DNA from: Streptomyces cyanogenus
GTDB taxonomy: Bacteria > Actinomycetota > Actinomycetes > Streptomycetales > Streptomycetaceae
Direction: 5' to 3'
Length of the DNA stretch: 64,000 nucleotides
Assembly: GCF_017526105.1 (NCBI RefSeq)
Contig: NZ_CP071839.1
Coordinates: 3,836,001-3,900,000, forward strand
In this document: positions 26,483 through 34,664 of the stretch, in pieces
Layout: every line of letters starts with the position of its first letter
Position numbering within the stretch: position 1 is the stretch's first letter
Position numbers and translations under genes: made by a program
The notes under the pieces: generated by a model
Database searches by the model: none
What the model saw: the letters and a program-made list of their open reading frames with translations, nothing else
Told to the model about the DNA's origin: nothing

Positions 26483-27240
26483 GCGCGCACTACCTCCGTG
26501 CCGCCGCGCTCGATGGCGGCGGCGTCTTCCGGGCTCAGCCCGCTGTCGGTGATCAGCAGGTCCACATCGCTCAGGTCGCCGAAGCGGGCGAAGTGCTCCT
26601 GGCCGTGCTTGGAGGAGTCGGCCAGCAGCACCACGCGGCGGGCGGCGGCGACGGCGGCCCGCTTGACCGCGGCCTCGGCGAGGTCGGGAGTGGTCAGACC
26701 GTGCTCGGCGGAGAACCCGTTGGCGGCGACGAACAGTACGTCGGCGCGGATCTCGCCGTACGCGCGCAGCGCCCAGGCGTCCACGGCGGCGCGCGTCCGG
26801 TGCCGTACGCGGCCCCCGACCAGGTGGAGCTGGATGCCCGGGTGGTCGGCGAGGCGGGCGGCGATCGGCAGGGAGTGCGTGACGACGGTGAGCCGCGCCT
26901 CCAGCGGGACGGCCCCGGCCACCCGGGCGACCGTCGTGCCGGCGTCGAGGATCATCGTGCCCTCGGCCGGCAGCTCGGTGAGGGCGGCCTTGGCGATGCG
27001 GTCCTTCTCGTCGGCGGCGGTGGCCTCGCGCTCGGTGAGGTCCGGCTCGAAGTCGAGGCGGCCGACCGGGATGGCACCGCCGGGCACCCGGCGGACGAGA
27101 CCGGCGCGGTCGAGGGCCTTCAGATCGCGGCGGATCGTCTCCGCGGTGACCTGGAACTCCTCGGCCAGCGACAGCACGTCCACCCGGCCGCCGTCACGGG
27201 CGAGCCGGAGGATCTCCTGCTGCCGCTCCGGTGCGTACAT
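26479..27240 (-). CDS. fruR: DeoR/GlpR-family regulator of the fructose operon
   Basis: This DeoR-type repressor has 253 residues. The N-terminal winged helix-turn-helix reads EILRLARDGGRVDVLSLAEE then VTAETIRRDLKAL. The C-terminal sugar-phosphate isomerase-like effector domain (~75-250) contains TMILDAGTTVARVAGAVP. The likely effector is fructose-1-phosphate or a relative, inferred from the operon. The ATG at 27240 starts MYAPERQQEILRLA. It is the promoter-proximal gene and likely autoregulates. Confidence 0.93.
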   Translation of the reverse strand: MYAPERQQEILRLARDGGRVDVLSLAEEFQVTAETIRRDLKALDRAGLVRRVPGGAIPVGRLDFEPDLTEREATAADEKDRIAKAALTELPAEGTMILDAGTTVARVAGAVPLEARLTVVTHSLPIAARLADHPGIQLHLVGGRVRHRTRAAVDAWALRAYGEIRADVLFVAANGFSAEHGLTTPDLAEAAVKRAAVAAARRVVLLADSSKHGQEHFARFGDLSDVDLLITDSGLSPEDAAAIERGGTEVVRA

Positions 27241-27406
27241 GTCCCTTCGCCTCCGCCTCGATGGTCGACCCGGTGTCCGATCACTTCCGGGCTCATGCCC
27301 GAACGTGTGGTTTCACCGGCAGGTTACGCCCGGATGTCCCGGAAAGTAAACAGATTCGGGCCTACTGCGGGCAGGAACGGGCTTCCGGTGCGTCCGGGCA
27401 GCAGAA

Positions 27407-27435
27407 GGGCCCGGTACCGCACCGGTACCGGGCCC
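27407..27435 (-). terminator. terminator between MFS gene and fruR
   Basis: A perfect 12-bp stem GGGCCCGGTACC/GGTACCGGGCCC with a 5-nt loop lies 15 nt past the stop of the leftward MFS gene. Confidence 0.85.
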
Positions 27436-27449
27436 CTCGTCGTCCCTGG

Positions 27450-28955
27450 TCAGGGCGCCAGTGCGGGCTCCTTCGCCGCTGACGCCCCCTGCGCCGCGCC
27501 CTCCACATGCTGGGCCGGACGCTTCGGCAGGGCGGACATCAGCAGGAAGATCGCGCCCATGATCCCGGCCACCCACCACAGCGCGTGCTGGAAGGCGTGC
27601 ACGAACGCCGGGCCGACCTGCGCCGCGGTCAGCCGGTCACCGATCTCCCCGAAGAAGACCACCGACACCAGCCCCAGCCCCAGCGCGTTGCCCATCTGCT
27701 GCACGGTGTTGATCAGTCCGGACGCGGACCCCGCGTGCTCGCGCGGCACCTCCGAGAGCACCGCGTCGGTCAGCGGCGCGACGATCAGACCCATGCCGGC
27801 CCCCATCACGACCAGCGGCAGGGCCATCTGCCAGGAGGCGATGGCGAGGCCGTAGTGGCGGGCCTCCGCCAGGTAGAGCAGCACGCCCGCGCCCATCACC
27901 AGCGCGCCCGCCTGCAGCACCTTCCGGCCGAACCGCGGGACCAGCTGCTGCACCGACAGCCCGGCGGCCGTGGACACCGCGAGCGAGAACGGCACCCCGG
28001 TCAGCCCGGCCCGCAGCGGGCTCCAGCCCAGGCCGATCTGCATGTACAGCGTCCAGACCAGGAAGAAGATGCCGAGTGCGACACCGAAGACGGTCTGTAC
28101 GGCGATGCCCGCGGCGAAGCTCTTCACCCGGAAGAGGGACAGCTCGACGAGCGGGGAACCGTCCCGGGCCGCCTTCCGTTTTTCGTACGACACCAGCGCC
28201 GCGAAGACGACGAGCGAGCCGGCCATGCAGCCGTACCCCCACAGCGGCCAGTCCAGCTCGCGGCCGCGGGTGAGCGGGTAGAGCAGCATCACCAGGCCCA
28301 GCGTCACCAGGGCGACGCCGACGAGGTCCAGCTTCAGCGCCCTGGGGGCCTTCGACTCGGTGATGAAGCGACGGCCCAGCAGCCAGGCGAGGACACCTAC
28401 GGGGAGGTTGATGAGGAAGATGGGCCGCCATTCGAGGCCGAACAGGTTCCACTCCGTCAGCAGGGCGCCCAGCAGCGGCCCGGAGACCGCGCCGAGACCG
28501 ACGATGGCGCCGAACAGACCGAAGACCTTGCCGCGTTCGTCGGCCGGGAAGGTGGCGTGCACGATGGACAGCACCTGAGGAACCATCAGCGCGGCCATGC
28601 CGCCCTGCAGGATGCGGGAGGCGACCAGCATCTCCGGGTTCGCGGCGAAGCCGCACAGGGCGGAGGCGAGCGTGAAGCCGCCGATGCCGAGGAGGAACAG
28701 CCGCTTGCGGCCGTGGATGTCGCCGAGCCGGCCACCGGTGATCAGGCCGGCGGCGAACGCGAGGGCGTAGCCGGCGGTTATCCACTGGATCTGGCCGACC
28801 GAGGCGTGGGCGCTCCGCTCAATGGACGGGATCGCGATGTTGACGATCGTGACGTCCACCAGGTCCATGAAGGCCGCGGTCATGACGATCGCCAGGGCCA
28901 GCCAGCGGGCGCGGTCGGGCGCCGTGGGAGCAAGGGTGCTGTCGTTCGGGGTCAT
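27450..28955 (-). CDS. MFS drug-efflux transporter (DHA2/EmrB type)
   Basis: This 501-residue, 14-helix major-facilitator exporter belongs to the proton-driven drug family. The DHA2 pattern is clear: MDLVDVTIVNIAIPSIERS in helix 1, QWITAGYALAFAAGLITGGR, LGDIHGRKRLFLLG after helix 2, and GAIVGLGAVSGPLLGALL in helix 5 (motif C, antiporter signature). The start is ATG 28955; a longer upstream frame is shadow. It diverges from a WYL-domain regulator 62 nt away, which is the natural candidate to control it. Confidence 0.92.
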   Translation of the reverse strand: MTPNDSTLAPTAPDRARWLALAIVMTAAFMDLVDVTIVNIAIPSIERSAHASVGQIQWITAGYALAFAAGLITGGRLGDIHGRKRLFLLGIGGFTLASALCGFAANPEMLVASRILQGGMAALMVPQVLSIVHATFPADERGKVFGLFGAIVGLGAVSGPLLGALLTEWNLFGLEWRPIFLINLPVGVLAWLLGRRFITESKAPRALKLDLVGVALVTLGLVMLLYPLTRGRELDWPLWGYGCMAGSLVVFAALVSYEKRKAARDGSPLVELSLFRVKSFAAGIAVQTVFGVALGIFFLVWTLYMQIGLGWSPLRAGLTGVPFSLAVSTAAGLSVQQLVPRFGRKVLQAGALVMGAGVLLYLAEARHYGLAIASWQMALPLVVMGAGMGLIVAPLTDAVLSEVPREHAGSASGLINTVQQMGNALGLGLVSVVFFGEIGDRLTAAQVGPAFVHAFQHALWWVAGIMGAIFLLMSALPKRPAQHVEGAAQGASAAKEPALAP

Positions 28956-29017
28956 GGGAGAAACGTAGAGCCCCATTAGGTCAGATCGTGTCCTATATCT
29001 GCGGCATCCTCGTCTCC

Positions 29018-30118
29018 ATGACGACGGACACTCCAGCCCGGCTGCTCCAGCTCCTCTCCCTTCTGCAGACGCCCCGCGAGTGGCCCGGCGGTGAACTCGC
29101 CGACCGGCTGGGGGTGTCACGGCGTACCGTGCGGCGGGATGTCGACCGGCTGCGCGAGCTGGGCTATCCGGTGCAGGCGACGAAGGGCGCGGACGGCGGG
29201 TACCGGCTGGTGGCGGGCAAGGCGATGCCGCCGCTGGTGCTGGACGACGAGGAGGCGGTCGCGATCGCGGTGGGACTGCGGGCCGGTGCCGGGCACGCCG
29301 TGGAAGGGGTCGAGGAGGCCTCCGTACGGGCGCTGGCCAAGCTGGAGCAGGTGCTGCCCTCCCGGCTGCGCCACCGCGTGTCCACGCTGCAGGCCGCGAC
29401 GACACCGCTGACCAGCGGGGACGGGCCGAGCATCGCGCCGGAGACGCTGACCGTGATGGCCTCGGCGGTGGCGGGGAACGAGCGGCTGCGCTTCGCCTAC
29501 CGCGACAAGGACGGCAGCGCGTCCCGGCGGCTGACCGAGCCGCACCGGCTCGTGTCGACGGGACGGCGCTGGTACCTGGTCGCCTACGACCTCGACCGCG
29601 CCGACTGGCGCACCTTCCGGGTCGACCGGGTGAGCGAGCCGTTCGTGACCGGCGTCCGGTTCGCCCCGCGGGAGTTGCCGACGGGGAGCGCCGCCGAGTA
29701 TCTGCGGCAGTCGATCCACCGCCGGCAGGAGACGTACGCGTTCGAGGTACGGTTCGCCGCCCCGGCCGAACAGGTCTCCGCGCGGACACCGAAGTGGCTC
29801 GGAACCCCCGAGGACGACGGCAAGGGCGGCTGCCTCCTCCACGGCACCACCGGCGACCCCGTGGAGTGGCTGGCGGTGAGACTGGCGATGACGGGGCACG
29901 AGTTCTCGGTCCGGGGCCCGGCGGAACTGGCGGATTCAGTACGGGAGTTGGGGGCCCGATTGACCAGGGCCGCGGGTGCGCGGCCGGGGCCGGGGACGGA
30001 GGACCCGGGGGCATCGGAGACGCCGGGAGCGTTGGGGGCGCCGGGAGCGCCGGAGACACCGGGAGCGTTACGGATGCCAGGGGCACCGGGAGCGCCGGAG
30101 ACGCCGGGGCGCGGCTGA
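29018..30118 (+). CDS. HTH + WYL domain transcriptional regulator (YafY-like)
   Basis: This 366-residue regulator has an N-terminal helix-turn-helix (LADRLGVSRRTVRRDVDRLR) and a central WYL domain (~140-210, LRFAYRDKDGSASRRLTEPH then WYLVAYDLDRADWRTFRVDR). A C-terminal WCX part follows. WYL proteins sense ligands, often nucleic acids or nucleotides. The last ~45 residues are a low-complexity Pro/Gly/Ala/Glu tail (repeats of GAPETPGA) encoded by repetitive DNA, probably not functional. The ATG at 29018 was preferred to 28988. It is divergent from the MFS exporter. Confidence 0.9.
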   Translation: MTTDTPARLLQLLSLLQTPREWPGGELADRLGVSRRTVRRDVDRLRELGYPVQATKGADGGYRLVAGKAMPPLVLDDEEAVAIAVGLRAGAGHAVEGVEEASVRALAKLEQVLPSRLRHRVSTLQAATTPLTSGDGPSIAPETLTVMASAVAGNERLRFAYRDKDGSASRRLTEPHRLVSTGRRWYLVAYDLDRADWRTFRVDRVSEPFVTGVRFAPRELPTGSAAEYLRQSIHRRQETYAFEVRFAAPAEQVSARTPKWLGTPEDDGKGGCLLHGTTGDPVEWLAVRLAMTGHEFSVRGPAELADSVRELGARLTRAAGARPGPGTEDPGASETPGALGAPGAPETPGALRMPGAPGAPETPGRG

Positions 30119-30201
30119 CCAGGCCGCTGCTCTCACCGCGCGGCCTCGACCGCCCCCTCCACCACGCGCCGGCCTCACCACTCCCCGCTCACCGCCGCCG
30201 C

Positions 30202-30915
30202 TCACTCGGCCCCCGCGCCCATGCACCCTCCGCGCGCCTCACTGCCGCCCCCACAGCCGCCCCACTCGAAGTCCCGTAGGGCATGCAAGTTGCGCAGGGC
30301 CAGGGCTGCCGGGCCGCCGGGGCCGGTGGGTGGGTTCGTGGTGACGGCCCAGGACTCCACGGCCACGCGGACGGCGGCGCCGGCCACGGCCGCGGCGAAG
30401 CGGAGGTCCACATCGCCGGCCTTCCCGCCCGGCACCCGCGCCGCCAGGATCTCCGTCAGCGCCCCCTCCGACGTCTGGCACACCTCCGCCCACACCTTGC
30501 CCAGGGCCGGGCTGCTGCCGGCCAGGCGGATGAGGGTGCGCACCCATTCCCAGGACGCGGCCGAGACGCCGACGCCGGGCGTGAGGGTGTGCTGGACGGC
30601 GTGTTCCAGGGCCTGCGGGAGGGACAGGTGGGCCGGGGCCGTACGGACCGCCTCGGTCCAGCGCTGGGCGCCGGCCGCGTAGAGCGGGGCCACCGCCTCC
30701 TCCTTGCCGGCGAAGTAGCGGTAGAAGGTGCGCGGTGCGATGCCCGCGGCGTGGGCGATGTCCTCGGCGCGGGTCGCCCGCAGGCCCTGCTGCACGAAGA
30801 GGGCGGCCGCCGCCCGGGCGATCTCCATCCGGGTCTCGGCCTTCCGGCGTTCGGTGAGGGACATCGGCGCGGAGGCGGAAACCGGCTGGTGGGCGGCGCT
30901 GGGGGTGGTGCTCAT
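30202..30915 (-). CDS. TetR-family regulator
   Basis: This 237-residue TetR protein has a helix-turn-helix at ~20-65 (RMEIARAAAALFVQQGLRAT then EDIAHAAGIAPRTFYRYFAG). A ligand domain follows. The C terminus is Gly-rich and possibly ragged: GCGGGSEARGGCMGAGAE is unlike the family. The start is ATG 30915. A perfect 15-bp inverted repeat TGGCAGA-A-TCTGCCA lies 21 nt upstream and is the likely autoregulatory operator. No adjacent efflux gene shares the promoter, so the regulated target is unclear. Confidence 0.88.
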   Translation of the reverse strand: MSTTPSAAHQPVSASAPMSLTERRKAETRMEIARAAAALFVQQGLRATRAEDIAHAAGIAPRTFYRYFAGKEEAVAPLYAAGAQRWTEAVRTAPAHLSLPQALEHAVQHTLTPGVGVSAASWEWVRTLIRLAGSSPALGKVWAEVCQTSEGALTEILAARVPGGKAGDVDLRFAAAVAGAAVRVAVESWAVTTNPPTGPGGPAALALRNLHALRDFEWGGCGGGSEARGGCMGAGAE

Positions 30916-30935
30916 CTCGGCAGGCTATGCCCGTG

Positions 30936-30950
30936 TGGCAGAATCTGCCA
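30936..30950. promoter_or_regulatory. putative TetR operator
   Basis: TGGCAGA-A-TCTGCCA is a perfect inverted repeat directly upstream of the TetR gene start at 30915. Confidence 0.65.
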
Positions 30951-31379
30951 TCCGGTGGTCCACCCCGGGGTTCAGGTACGGGGTGGGCCGCCATTCCAGC
31001 ATTCGGGGCACCTGCACCGCCCCGTGCCCGCACCCGGCAGGACCGGAGACCCCCTCACCACAAGAAGAAGCCGGACTCCGGCGCCCGGGGGGGGATGGGC
31101 GCCGAAGCCCGGCTCGGGAAGGTCCCGGCGCCGGGGGGGATGTGCGTCGGGACGTGGTTCACGTGGGGCCGGCCAGGTCGTGGCCGGGGGTGCGATGTGC
31201 GTGGGGAGTGCGGTGCCCGGGGTCCACTGGGCCCGGAAGGGTTGTTCCCCCGGGCCCAGGCGTTGAAGCGGTGGTACTACGCCATCTTTGCGCCGTCTTT
31301 CGCCCCGGTGCGCGCCGCGCGGTGCGCCGTACGCCGGGTACGCCAGGGACCCTCACGGCCGCAGCCGGGGTCCCCTGCG
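30951..31379. other. 429-nt intergenic region between TetR and hrdD genes
   Basis: No credible gene is seen. The stretch has G-runs (CCCGGGGGGGGATG) and a terminator-like hairpin at 31227-31259. The remainder probably holds only transcript ends. Confidence 0.5.
31227..31259 (-). terminator. hairpin downstream of hrdD
   Basis: A 10-bp perfect stem CTGGGCCCGG/CCGGGCCCAG with loop AAGGGTTGTTCCC lies about 120 nt past the hrdD stop on the minus strand. Confidence 0.55.
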
Positions 31380-32378
31380 TCACGCGGCCGCGTCGAAACC
31401 GGTGCTCCGGGCCAGCTTCTTCAGCTCCAGCAGGGCGTGCTTCTCGATCTGCCGGATCCGCTCACGGGTGAGTCCGTGCTCCTTGCCGACCTCGGTCAGG
31501 GTGCGCTCGCGGCCGTCCTCGATGCCGTACCGCATCTTGATGATGGAGGCCGTGCGCTGGTCCAGGCGGCCGATCAGGTCGTCCAGTTCCTCGCTGCGCA
31601 GCAGGGTCAGGACCGACTGCTCGGGGCTCACCGCGGAGGTGTCCTCCAGCAGGTCGCCGAACTGGGTCTCGCCCTCGTCGTCCACCGACATGTTCAGCGA
31701 GACCGGGTCGCGGGCCCAGTCGAGGACGTCGATGACACGCTCCGGCGTCGAGCCCAGCTCCGCGGCGATCTCCGCGGGCTCCGGGTCGCGGCCGTTCTCG
31801 CGGTTGAACTCGCGCTGCACACGGCGGATGCGGCCCAGCTCCTCCACCAGGTGGACGGGGAGCCGGATCGTGCGGGACTGGTCGGCGATGGAGCGGGTGA
31901 TGGCCTGCCGGATCCACCAGGTGGCGTACGTCGAGAACTTGAAGCCCTTGCGGTAGTCGAACTTCTCGACGGCGCGCACCAGACCGGCGTTGCCCTCCTG
32001 GATCAGGTCGAGCAGGGGCAGCCCGCTGCGCGGGTAGCGCCGGGCGACCGCGACGACCAGGCGGAGGTTGGAGCGGATGAAGACGTCCTTGGCGCGCTCA
32101 CCGGCGTCGACCAGGGCCTGGAGCTCCTCGCGGGTGGCGTCCGACCTGCTCTGCTCCTCGCCGTCGAGGACCTGTTGCGCGAACACACCCGCCTCGATGG
32201 TCTGGGACAGCTCGACCTCTTTTGCGGCGTCGAGCAGCGGCGTACGCGCGATCTCGTCGAGGTACATGCCGACCAGGTCGCGGTCTGCGATCTCGCCGCC
32301 ATGAGCGCGAACACTGCTTGCCGAGTCGGCCGTCTCGCCGGTGGCGGACTGACGACGGGCGACGGCACGGGTTGCCAT
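31380..32378 (-). CDS. hrdD: RNA polymerase sigma factor HrdD (group 2)
   Basis: This principal-like, non-essential sigma factor has 332 residues, the size I recall for S. coelicolor HrdD. Region 1.2 begins DLVGMYLDEIARTPLL. Region 2 carries RSNLRLVVAVARRY and the -10 recognition helix FSTYATWWIRQAITRSIAD. Region 3 follows, and region 4.2 is TLTEVGKEHGLTRERIRQIE, the -35 helix. I chose the ATG at 32378 (MATRAVARR); the upstream extension is leader. A SigR-type promoter sits ~125 nt upstream, matching the known SigR control of hrdD. The adjacent divergent acetyltransferase gene is the same neighbour described at hrdD in S. coelicolor. Confidence 0.95.
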   Translation of the reverse strand: MATRAVARRQSATGETADSASSVRAHGGEIADRDLVGMYLDEIARTPLLDAAKEVELSQTIEAGVFAQQVLDGEEQSRSDATREELQALVDAGERAKDVFIRSNLRLVVAVARRYPRSGLPLLDLIQEGNAGLVRAVEKFDYRKGFKFSTYATWWIRQAITRSIADQSRTIRLPVHLVEELGRIRRVQREFNRENGRDPEPAEIAAELGSTPERVIDVLDWARDPVSLNMSVDDEGETQFGDLLEDTSAVSPEQSVLTLLRSEELDDLIGRLDQRTASIIKMRYGIEDGRERTLTEVGKEHGLTRERIRQIEKHALLELKKLARSTGFDAAA

Positions 32379-32505
32379 GCGTGCTCCCTTGCGATGGTGG
32401 GCTGGCGGGTGGTCCTGGTGAACGCCCGGCACGGCGGAGGACCGTCTACGGGACTCACTCACTCGCTCCGAGACTGTCTCCGGGTGCCCTGCATCCGTGG
32501 GAAAC

Positions 32506-32532
32506 AACGACTGGAATCCGGACAGAATTCCC
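32506..32532 (-). promoter_or_regulatory. SigR-type promoter of hrdD
   Basis: On the minus strand GGGAAT (32532-32527) is followed by exactly 18 bases and GTT (32508-32506), the consensus GGAAT-N18-GTT of the thiol-stress sigma factor SigR. Transcription would start near 32499. Confidence 0.75.
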
Positions 32533-32592
32533 AACCCACCCCTCAATTTTTCTGATCATGCAGTACCCTGTTCCGCCGCGCAGGGAGGCGAG

Positions 32593-33126
32593 ATGTCGTC
32601 GGAACATGCCGAGGTGCAGGTCAGGCCGGGAATCGAGGGGGACCTCGACGCCCTCACGGCGATCTACAACCACTACGTACGTGAGACGGCCATCACATTC
32701 GATACCGCGATCTTCTCCCCGGAAGAGCGCCGCCCTTGGCTGCTCTCCCACCCGGAAGACGGCCCGCACCGGCTGATGGTTGCCACGGACGCGGACTCAC
32801 AGGAGATTCTGGGCTACGCCACGTCCAGCCCTTACCGGCCGAAGCCGGCGTACGCGCCCTCCGTGGAGACCTCGGTCTACGTCGCCCCGGACGCCGGCCG
32901 GCGCGGCATCGGCACGCTGCTCTACGGCGCCCTGTTCGACGCCCTGGCCGGGGAGGACGTACACCGCGCCTACGCGGGCATCGCGCAGCCGAACGAGGCG
33001 TCCGAGCGGCTGCACGCCGGCTTCGGCTTCCGGTACGTCGGCACGTACCACGAGGTGGGCCGCAAGTTCGGCCGCTACTGGGACGTGGCCTGGTACGAGA
33101 AACCGCTGCCGGAGAGGCCTCTGTAG
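32593..33126 (+). CDS. PAT/Bar-like GNAT N-acetyltransferase
   Basis: This 177-residue GNAT protein resembles phosphinothricin N-acetyltransferase (family of bar/pat). It begins VQVRPGIEGDLDALTAIYNH. Conserved segments are YVRETAITFDTAIFSPEER, the acetyl-CoA loop VAPDAGRRGIGTLLYGALF and HAGFGFRYVGTYHEVGRKFG. A gene of this kind linked to hrdD was reported to give bialaphos resistance in S. coelicolor. The physiological substrate is unknown (glutamate-like amines or methionine sulfoximine are possible). The ATG at 32593 follows GGGAGGCG. Confidence 0.88.
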   Translation: MSSEHAEVQVRPGIEGDLDALTAIYNHYVRETAITFDTAIFSPEERRPWLLSHPEDGPHRLMVATDADSQEILGYATSSPYRPKPAYAPSVETSVYVAPDAGRRGIGTLLYGALFDALAGEDVHRAYAGIAQPNEASERLHAGFGFRYVGTYHEVGRKFGRYWDVAWYEKPLPERPL

Positions 33127-33199
33127 GGGAAGCCTCCACGAGGAAGCCTCCGCAGGGGAACGCCGCGAGAGAAGCATCCGCGGGAGAGCCCGCCGCGGC

Positions 33200-33991
33200 T
33201 CATCCGAACTGCACGGACCGCTTCGCCATTCCCATCCAGAACCCGTCGATCACCGACTTCTGCGCGGCCGGCTCGCCGCCGGCCTCCGCCGCGCCCATGG
33301 TGACGAAGAGGGGGGCGAAGTGTTCGGTGCGCGGGTGGGCGTACCGGCCGGCCGGGGCCTTGTCCAGAAAGTCGAGCAGGGCGTCCCAGTCGCGGGCCTC
33401 CAGGGCGCGCCGGCCCCAGTCGTCGAACTCGGAGGACCAGCTCGGCACACCCCGGCCGGCGTGGCGCAGGGCGGCGAGGTTGTGCGTGAAGAAGCCGGAG
33501 CCGACGATCAGCACGCCCTCGTCGCGCAGGGGGGCGAGCTTGCGGCCGATGTCCATCAGGCGCACCGGGTCGAGGGTGGGCATGGAGATCTGCAGGACGG
33601 GGATGTCGGCGGCCGGGAACATCTCGACGAGGGGGACGTAGGCGCCGTGGTCGAGACCCCGGTCGGGGATGTCCTGGACGGGGGTGCCGGGGGCGCGCAG
33701 CAGCTTGCGGACGGCCTCGGCGAGCGCCGGTGCGCCGGGGGCGGGGTACCGGACCTGGTAGTAGTGCTCCGGGAAGCCCCAGAAGTCGTAGACGAGCGGG
33801 ACGGTCTCGACCGCGCCGAGGGCGAGCGGGGCCTCCTCCCAGTGGGCGGAGACCATGAGGATCGCCTTGGGCCGGGGCAGGCCGGCGGACCAGGCGGCGA
33901 GCTGGCCGGGCCAAACGGGGTCGTCGGCGAGCGGCGGGGCGCCGTGGCTGAGGTACAGGGCGGGCATGCGCTCCTGGGTGGCGGCGGACAT
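33200..33991 (-). CDS. LigB/DODA-type extradiol ring-opening dioxygenase
   Basis: This 263-residue class III extradiol dioxygenase is of the YgiD/DODA branch, non-haem-metal dependent. Candidate metal/catalytic histidines are visible in LYLSHGAPPLADD, ILMVSAHWEEAPL, DRGLDHGAYVPLVEMFP and GSGFFTHNLAALRH. Family members cleave catecholic rings such as DOPA or protocatechuate-like compounds; the substrate here is not known. The ATG at 33991 gives a normal N terminus. The gene diverges from a MarR regulator 129 nt away. Confidence 0.9.
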   Translation of the reverse strand: MSAATQERMPALYLSHGAPPLADDPVWPGQLAAWSAGLPRPKAILMVSAHWEEAPLALGAVETVPLVYDFWGFPEHYYQVRYPAPGAPALAEAVRKLLRAPGTPVQDIPDRGLDHGAYVPLVEMFPAADIPVLQISMPTLDPVRLMDIGRKLAPLRDEGVLIVGSGFFTHNLAALRHAGRGVPSWSSEFDDWGRRALEARDWDALLDFLDKAPAGRYAHPRTEHFAPLFVTMGAAEAGGEPAAQKSVIDGFWMGMAKRSVQFG

Positions 33992-34079
33992 GGCGGCGGC
34001 TCCCGGTGATCCAGACGCTGGGACTGCTGTCGAGCAAGTTGCTTTAACTCTCAAGCTCTCACCTGGAACTCTACGCCCG

Positions 34080-34091
34080 ACTTGTTCAAGT
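34080..34091. promoter_or_regulatory. putative MarR operator
   Basis: ACTTG-TT-CAAGT, followed directly by TTCAAG, lies between the divergent dioxygenase and MarR genes. A second related half (AGCAAGTTGC) lies at 34033-34042. This is the expected place for a shared MarR site. Confidence 0.5.
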
Positions 34092-34120
34092 TTCAAGAAG
34101 ACGGCTCGTACAGTGGAACC

Positions 34121-34633
34121 ATGAACACGGCACCGGACCCCGCCGCCGCACGGCACCGCTGGCTCACCGACGAGGAACAGCGCATCTGGCGCGCCTACCT
34201 GCACGCCACCACCCTCCTGGAGGACCACCTCGACCGGCAGCTGCAGCGCGACGCGGGCATGCCGCACATCTACTACGGCCTCCTCGTCGGCCTCGCCGAG
34301 GCACCCCGGCGCCGGCTGCGGATGACCGACCTGGCGAGGAAGGCCAAGATCACCCGCTCCCGGCTCTCGCACGCGATCGCCCGGCTGGAGAAGAACGGCT
34401 GGGTACGGCGCGAGGACTGCCCCTCGGACAAGCGCGGCCAGTTCGCCGTGCTCACCGACGAGGGCCACGAGGTACTGCGGCGCACCGCGCCCGGCCATGT
34501 GACCGCCGTACGGCAGGCGCTGTTCGACCGGCTCAGCCCGGAACAGCAGAAGGCCCTCGGCGAGATCATGGAGATCGTCGCCGAGGGCCTCCAGCCCAAC
34601 GAAGCGGGTGCGGACCTTCCCTGGCTCCGCTAG
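34121..34633 (+). CDS. MarR-family regulator
   Basis: This 170-residue MarR protein has dimerisation helices at both ends and a winged helix with MTDLARKAKITRSRLSHAIA then RLEKNGWVRREDCPSDKRGQ, the wing. It probably controls the divergent dioxygenase gene and itself through the repeat at 34080-34091; phenolic ligands would fit but this is inference. The start is ATG 34121. Confidence 0.92.
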   Translation: MNTAPDPAAARHRWLTDEEQRIWRAYLHATTLLEDHLDRQLQRDAGMPHIYYGLLVGLAEAPRRRLRMTDLARKAKITRSRLSHAIARLEKNGWVRREDCPSDKRGQFAVLTDEGHEVLRRTAPGHVTAVRQALFDRLSPEQQKALGEIMEIVAEGLQPNEAGADLPWLR

Positions 34634-34664
34634 ATCACCGTCCGGCCGCTCGCCGCACGGCCCG

